A stretch of 11,754 nt of DNA. It comes from Euperipatoides rowelli. Its lineage: Eukaryota > Onychophora > Udeonychophora > Euonychophora > Peripatopsidae. Shown here piece after piece: positions 7,002 through 11,754 of this stretch. The notes beneath the pieces are model-generated. The model was not told the DNA's origin and ran no database searches. It saw only the letters and a list, made by a program, of their open reading frames with translations. Where the stretch lies: NCBI GenBank assembly GCA_003024985.2, contig PXIH01S0016656.1; one strand, written 5' to 3'. The position numbers and the translations under genes were made by a program. How positions within the stretch are numbered: the first letter of the stretch is position 1; each line of letters begins with the position of its first letter.

Positions 7002-10000
7002 CTAGAATTATTATTAATATAAATAATGTATGATAAGTATTATAATTACAAAGTAAAATAATATATAATTAAATCAGTCATTGTAGAAACATCACGAGAC
7101 ATTATTATCAATTTTGAGTTATTGGACGTGGGATCTTTTATTCAACTTACAGTATATTAGAAATCAGAGCTCACCCATTGGGAAAGCCCGGACTTCTATT
7201 ATTAACAAGATGCTCAAACTACTACAATCCGACCAAACTGCAATTTTATTAAATATTTCTCAACCAGGTTCAATCCTTCATTGCAATGAATACAACTATT
7301 GTAACTCTGTCAAAAATGTAATTCATTACTGATTAAGTTACTGGAAAAAGTAATTTGTAATTTTAACAAGTTATTCCCCAACACAGATAACAAAGATGAA
7401 GGAATTTAAAAGAATCTACATGAACTATTTCATCAAAGTATTTTCTTTAAAAAAAAAAAAAAAAAACCTCCTGTGCCCAATAAGTTTGCATAAAGGCACA
7501 GTAATTCTTCTAGATTTAGCTCTGCAGTTTAACTTACCATCATTTACTGAAAATTTTGAAGTTAAAGCACATTTAGAAAGGCTTATAAGATAAATGCAAT
7601 ACCGGTATTCCAAATAAATGGACAAACTATGTTCAAATTTAAAATACAAATAATCCCCATCCAAGGAATGGCATACACATCTATCCATTCTTTACTGCTC
7701 AATAATTACTATATCAGAATGATATTTTAGGATAAGTTAAAAAAAAATAGGACTTACAAGGAGCATAAAACATGACTAAAGTGTGTTTCTTCTTTTTTAA
7801 AAATATCTTGTAATTGGCATCATCCAAATGATGAACATCACTGGGTATTTCTGACCACGCTGGTTCTGGTGGGGGAAGTGGAGGCGGCTCTTTTGGACTG
7901 CAATATTAAAATAAAATGAATGTTTAGATTGAGACATTTGTCATTAAACATTTAATTTTATGATTTTATTTTGTCAAATTTTTTAACACACTTTCAGTCA
8001 GAAATGCCTTCAGTACTATTTTGTTTAAAACAAGAATCCAGAGACTTTTCGGTATGCTTTAACTTTAGGACCTGAAAAACTACCTGCAGGCACTTTCTAT
8101 ACTTTATATCTTGAGCAAAGAACAGTGAATGAATAAGAGAGATCATTCATATTTGTACTAAACTTCCTGCTTCATTAAATGAGCAGTTAAGATATTAACA
8201 AATCTTTTGACTTCTCTTTCTTCCTCACACTGAGGGAAATTTTATTAATTTCATAGTTTTTCAAAGACCACTATGAGCAGGATGCCAACAATTGCAGCTC
8301 AATCATGTTTCTTAATGAGTGTGGAAATAACTTTTCTCACCCTACTTTCACTTAAATTTTTTTTCCGCTGACATCTATAAAAGAATTTGGGAAATGTTTG
8401 CTATTGAGTGGAAGTATTTCAGTACCACACGAGTCACAAAAATGTATATTTTTCTCCGCACATAATTCTGGAAAGAACAGGTTAAACAATTATCAATTTC
8501 TGAATGTTCAGGGCGGGCAATAATTTATTTTTACAAGATATTACATGGGAAAATTTACTAGATTCATTTGATAACAGAATATGATTATATCTTTTTATAG
8601 ATAAATCCAGCACCTTTCTCAACAATAATTTTCAAGATTGAGACAATATTTTTTAAAAAAAGTGCCTAACAAAGTTTAATATTAACAGAAAACTAGTCTT
8701 TGATATTCATATAAATCTGAATATAGCAGATATTTCAATATAACTGGAACATAAAAGAGAGTGGAAATGATAAAGAGATGCAAATTTTAATTGCAACTTT
8801 AAAAAAAATCGCTTAGGATAAAATAGAAATTTGTTTTTATTTGACAATTTTTATAGTTAAAAAAAAAAAGGTCAGACTTTAAATTCTTAGACCTACAGCA
8901 ATTCTCCCTTAAGAAGTTGCCTTTATTTGCTTGTTATGTGTATATATTTTATTTTTGATGTACTGTATTAACTATCAATAAAACAAAGTTTATTCTATGA
9001 ACCAATAATGTACTTGTAGACACATCATGCACAAGGAAAATGGATAATCGGACTACAGATCACTTTCTAATTTCATTAATGAGGATATGAGTGTCATGAA
9101 GATAATAGTTCAATGTCATTTAGAATAATTATCATTTTCCTTATTCTAAGATCAAGTTTTCTCTTTTAGAGCTTTCAAATCAGACTAAGACGGCGACCAC
9201 TCAGTTATAGGATTTAAGAGTGCATAATCAACCTTCATAAATATTTTTGCCCTAGAGCTCTTAAGGGATTTATACAAAGCGCATTCCTTATTTTCACAAT
9301 TTTTCTTCAAAATATTTTTGGGTACTAGTCTAAATAAAAACACATTTTAAAACCAAAAATACACTAGACACTTAAAGACTTTAACAGCAAATATAAACCC
9401 AAACTAACCACCCATCTTTGCTATCTTTCCGGCAAAAGATGCAAATCTATGCTTATACTTTTGCAAAGCACGAAAATAAAATAATATTTTACGACAATGG
9501 ATTTAGAACTGATGCTTTTTATCAAATTCATTTTATCTGCTCAAAGTCCAGATTTCTGGGTTTAAACATTAACATGGAGTTTTGATTGCCTTCCAACTCA
9601 TTATTGTGCTTTTTTGAAGGGTGAGGAATAATTTAATTAAAAAAAAAAACCCGGCTAAAATAAAAATATACTTTATAAGAAAGATTAACAAACAAATTAC
9701 TTAAGAAACTTACTCTTTTAAGAATTCCACTATTTTATCAGTAGTTCTTTCATGGATATCATATAAAAATTTGCCATTCCTTTAAAAAAAAAGAGATAAA
9801 TATTATTTAGCAAATATACAAATCATCATGATATTGTTTTATAAAAATATAGAAGTTGGCACACATGGAGGCATTGATATGGGCTATATCCACATAGAGT
9901 ACTTAAATATGTGGTCTATAATGGTGGAATTGCACCAAAATATTAAAAATACACGAAATGTTAAAACAAATAAATCAGTTGTTGAAATTTTATAAGCAAA

Positions 10001-10676
10001 AAAGTCATCAAACAAAATTATTTTACAAATATTCAAGGTAATTAAAAGTCATGAATGAAAAAATAAACCCAACACCTCAAGATTGTGTACAAGCAATGTC
10101 AATTTTAGACTGGAATTGCCATGAAAAATGACACACCAACAATGACTATCGGCATCATAAACATTACCTAAAATCGTATTCTACAGTTTTGAATTGCTAA
10201 GGCTATGTAAGCTTTCATTAAATTCATAACTAGACAACAAAGGAAACAAAATGCAACATAAAATATTACAGCAACAAAAATAATCAAAAGAAAACTGTAC
10301 AAATCTTAATATGGTATATGAAATAATTTTTGTTAAAGAACAAAAACAAAATAGTGTATTAGTGAACTCAGATTAAAAAATAAAAAAATTAATGAAAAAC
10401 AAAACAAAAATTAAACTTGAAACTTTAATATAAATTTACTTTTTTCCCCAATTTTCTTCCATACATTTTTCTTGTAGATCGTATAGGGTTTTCTCTGTTA
10501 TCATCATTAACATTCATTTAGAATCAAACTTATAAGACTGAATGCTAGATATTTATTGTAGACCAAATAAAAAGATTAACAAAACAAAAATTTAGAAATT
10601 TACATATAAGCTGAAGCTTTATTTACTGATCTAGATTTAAAAAAAAATAAAGAGTATACTTACTGAAAATATTTCA
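6931..10676 (-). CDS. PDIA5: PDIA5-like protein disulfide isomerase, internal part (4 exons)
   Basis: Spliced coding region: complement of join(6931..7001, 7758..7897, 9714..9779, 10664..10676), 290 nt. PDIA5 is an endoplasmic reticulum thiol-disulfide oxidoreductase with several thioredoxin domains that forms or isomerises disulfides in client proteins. The joined frame reads VKYFQNGKF (end of one thioredoxin fold), then KIVEFLKDPKEPPPLPPPEP (linker), then [21 protein letters not shown] (active site), ending at DDPK. All three junctions keep frame, and every intron is GT-AG with donors GTAAGT, GTAAGT, GTAAGT and GTAAAT. The proline-rich linker followed by [12 protein letters not shown] is, from memory, the pattern between the second and third catalytic domains of arthropod PDIA5. 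The equivalent linker before the second domain is less likely but possible. Start, signal peptide, earlier domains, stop and ER-retention tail are all outside the window or not found. The first codon is completed by an upstream exon that I do not see. Confidence 0.9.
7002..7757 (-). other. Intron between the linker exon and the CGHC exon
   Basis: A 756-nt GT-AG intron that splits the active-site Trp codon. It contains an 18-A run near 7449-7466 and a 12-bp palindrome AATACCGGTATT at 7598-7609. Open frames on both strands here look like chance in AT-rich DNA, and no second gene was recognised. Confidence 0.85.
7758..7897 (-). CDS. PDIA5: PDIA5-like exon: proline-rich linker and start of a thioredoxin domain
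   Basis: A 140-nt exon between acceptor ATTGCAG and donor GTAAGT. It begins with the T that completes Asp, then encodes PKEPPPLPPPEPAW (interdomain linker), a stretch SEIPSDVHHLDDANYKIF that begins the next thioredoxin domain, a basic run LKKKKH, and TLVMFYAP, the strand that leads into the active site. It ends with the T of the active-site Trp codon. The order of proline linker, Trp, HLDD, KKKKH and LVMFYAP is specific to PDIA5 among PDI-family members I know. Part of the basic run is coded by an A-rich stretch (TTAAAAAAGAAGAAA), so it is a likely spot for sequencing indels, yet the frame is intact. Confidence 0.93.
7898..9713 (-). other. Intron of the PDIA5-like gene
   Basis: A 1816-nt intron with GTAAGT donor (just below 9714) and TTGCAG acceptor (just above 7897). 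I scanned both strands for further thioredoxin-like exons and saw none. The content is AT-rich sequence with short A runs (for example 8859-8869 and 9641-9650) and no clear repeat structure. Confidence 0.85.
9714..9779 (-). CDS. PDIA5: PDIA5-like exon: end of a thioredoxin domain
   Basis: A 66-nt exon between acceptor TTTAAAG and donor GTAAGT. It supplies the last base of Gln, then 21 full codons beginning NGKFLYDIHERTTDK and ending VEFLK, then GA, which is completed to Asp by the next exon. This is the terminal beta strand and last helix of a thioredoxin fold. The corresponding Drosophila PDIA5 stretch, as I remember it, ends KIVEFMRDPKEPPP, nearly the same as KIVEFLKDPKEPPP here. The acceptor has a T-rich tract and the donor is a full consensus. 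The intron to the microexon is 884 nt and the intron to the next exon 1816 nt. Confidence 0.9.
9780..10663 (-). other. Intron between microexon and thioredoxin-end exon
   Basis: An 884-nt intron bounded by GTAAGT at the microexon and TTTAAAG at the next exon. AT-rich, with nothing recognisable inside. Confidence 0.7.
10664..10676 (-). CDS. PDIA5: PDIA5-like gene, 13-nt microexon
   Basis: On the minus strand a long pyrimidine tract ending CTTTTAG is followed by 13 nt (TGAAATATTTTCA) and then a consensus donor GTAAGT. With one base from an upstream exon it reads (x)TG-AAA-TAT-TTT-CA. The CA is completed by the first G of the next exon to give Gln. If the missing base is G, the peptide is VKYFQ, followed by NGKF from the next exon, which is the usual strand after the cis-proline loop of a thioredoxin domain (family pattern PT-[VLI]-K-[YF]-F-x-NG). 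Frame, splice signals and family match all agree. The doubt is its tiny size and the absence of the preceding exon, which should end in the conserved G-[YF]-P-T motif and lies beyond 11754 or was not recognised. Confidence 0.72.
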
Positions 10677-11754
10677 CTAAAAGAAAAAAAAATGAAAAAA
10701 AAAAATAAAAAAACAGAAAATAAATAAATTACTACTACTTGATTTATTAAAAAAAATACCAGTTCTTTCTCTGAAAGCATTACTCATATAATAATTGAAC
10801 ATCATAAGCAATATATAAATTAATCAGAAATAAGTTTTCGGATAAATTTATATCTACTATATTTCTTTCATTTTTGACTATTTTATTAGTAAATCATCTA
10901 GTAGTGTTCAGATTCTGATCATAAAAGTAAAGCAAGATTAATTCTGATTGCGTGAGATCTAATCCCAAGTAATCTTGATGTTGTGAAGATGACATCATAC
11001 ATCCTTATAGGTATTTGATTATAAATAATCAGCATTGATCTGTGTGCTAAACATAAAAATAGGTCCTATTACAGCATGAGATTCAGGCGTCTATGATTTT
11101 ACAACATTTACTGTAAATGCATGATGATTAAAAGTTTAAAAAAAATTTAACTAAAAAAAAGTAGATGAAATAAATTAAGTGAAGAATGTAAAATAAATCA
11201 TTTGAAGTTTTTTTTTTTAAACAAATAGTTAAAATAATTTAATTATTAAACTTTTAAAGGTATACTATCACTAACTTTAGATATTTAAAATCAAATTAAG
11301 TAAAAAATACAAATAAATTTTAATTCACTATTATGAACTAACGTATTTACACTAGTTATTCTAATTTTAAGTAGTGAAATTTCATACTTTTGAAATTAAT
11401 CTTACAAATTTAGTTTTTTTTTACATATAAAACTATGAATTAAATTTTTTTTAGGCTTATAATTAATTAGAAAGAAAGAATCAAAATATTAAAAATAAAA
11501 CTGATTTTATTATTAATTAGCCATAAAATTTATGCTATAAGACATGCCTCTCTGGCTATAAGCTATGCCTTGTTTGAGGGCAGGACATTTTTTTCCTCAA
11601 ATTATCGTACACCTTTGGATTCATTTAAAAATATATATATACGCGATGCTTGTTAAATTCCCAAATAAATCATCATAATAATAATTGTATAAAATACAAT
11701 TATGAAGCGATCAAGTTCATCTTGGTCTCGTTTTAATCTTAAATATCAGAGGTC
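10677..11754 (-). other. Upstream intron sequence, incomplete
   Basis: AT-rich DNA upstream of the microexon. The microexon acceptor lies at its low-coordinate end, with a long pyrimidine tract on the minus strand (10679-10716). The exon carrying the conserved cis-proline motif is expected upstream and was not found here. A small imperfect tandem pair sits at 11534-11570. A short AT dinucleotide run lies near 11631-11640. Confidence 0.6.
11534..11570. repeat. Imperfect tandem pair
   Basis: GCTATAAGACATGCCT (11534-11549) and GCTATAAGCTATGCCT (11555-11570) match at 14 of 16 positions with a 21-base period. Confidence 0.75.

Noticed and set aside
7114-7332. Open plus-strand frame of 72 codons within an intron
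   Set aside because: No recognisable domain, no splice or promoter context, and typical of chance in AT-rich intron sequence.
7598-7609. Palindrome AATACCGGTATT
   Set aside because: Only 12 bp. It occurs once and has no associated structure.
10760-10770. Possible 11-nt exon upstream of the microexon (CTTTCAG acceptor, donor GTATTT, ending ACTG)
   Set aside because: The phase would fit (Thr-Val before KYF), but it lacks the conserved cis-proline of thioredoxin domains, has a weak donor and would leave an intron of only 83 nt.
11700-11754. Minus-strand peptide containing RDQDEL at the right edge, reminiscent of an ER-retention signal
   Set aside because: The frame continues past DEL with no stop, and the site is upstream of the PDIA5 exons, where a C-terminus cannot be.

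Overview
This is AT-rich eukaryotic nuclear DNA with long introns, abundant poly-A/T runs and a decayed DNA transposon. No prokaryotic-style gene is present. The only protein-coding gene I can support is on the minus strand. Four exons (10664-10676, 9714-9779, 7758-7897, 6931-7001) have matching splice phases and together encode about 96 residues of a multi-thioredoxin-domain protein disulfide isomerase of the PDIA5 type. The fragment covers the end of one thioredoxin domain, a proline-rich linker, and the first half of the next domain with a WCGHC active site. The remembered wording of the linker and active-site region is closer to arthropod PDIA5 (e.g. Drosophila CG9302) than to vertebrate PDIA5. 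I therefore infer an invertebrate, probably an arthropod and possibly a crustacean. That taxonomic call is tentative.

Layout, left to right: 1-2106 is featureless AT-rich DNA. 2107-3358 is a degenerate Tc1/mariner-superfamily element, pogo/Tigger-like, with a TA target duplication, short terminal inverted repeats and a recognisable transposase C-terminus. 3359-4859 is featureless. 4860-5010 is a long imperfect foldback. 5011-6200 is low complexity: A-rich tandem repeats, nested TACTGTA palindromes and an extraordinary poly-C/poly-A block that may be a consensus artefact. 6346-6385 is a perfect 17-bp-stem hairpin. 6931-10676 holds the PDIA5 exons and introns. 10677-11754 is upstream intron.

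Everything left of 6931 is probably either one very long downstream intron of the same gene or DNA beyond it. No downstream PDIA5 exon, stop codon or ER-retention tail was found there. The most notable gene feature is the 13-nt microexon at 10664-10676. The most notable non-gene structures are the foldback at 4860-5010, the hairpin at 6346-6385 and the homopolymer block at 6057-6191.
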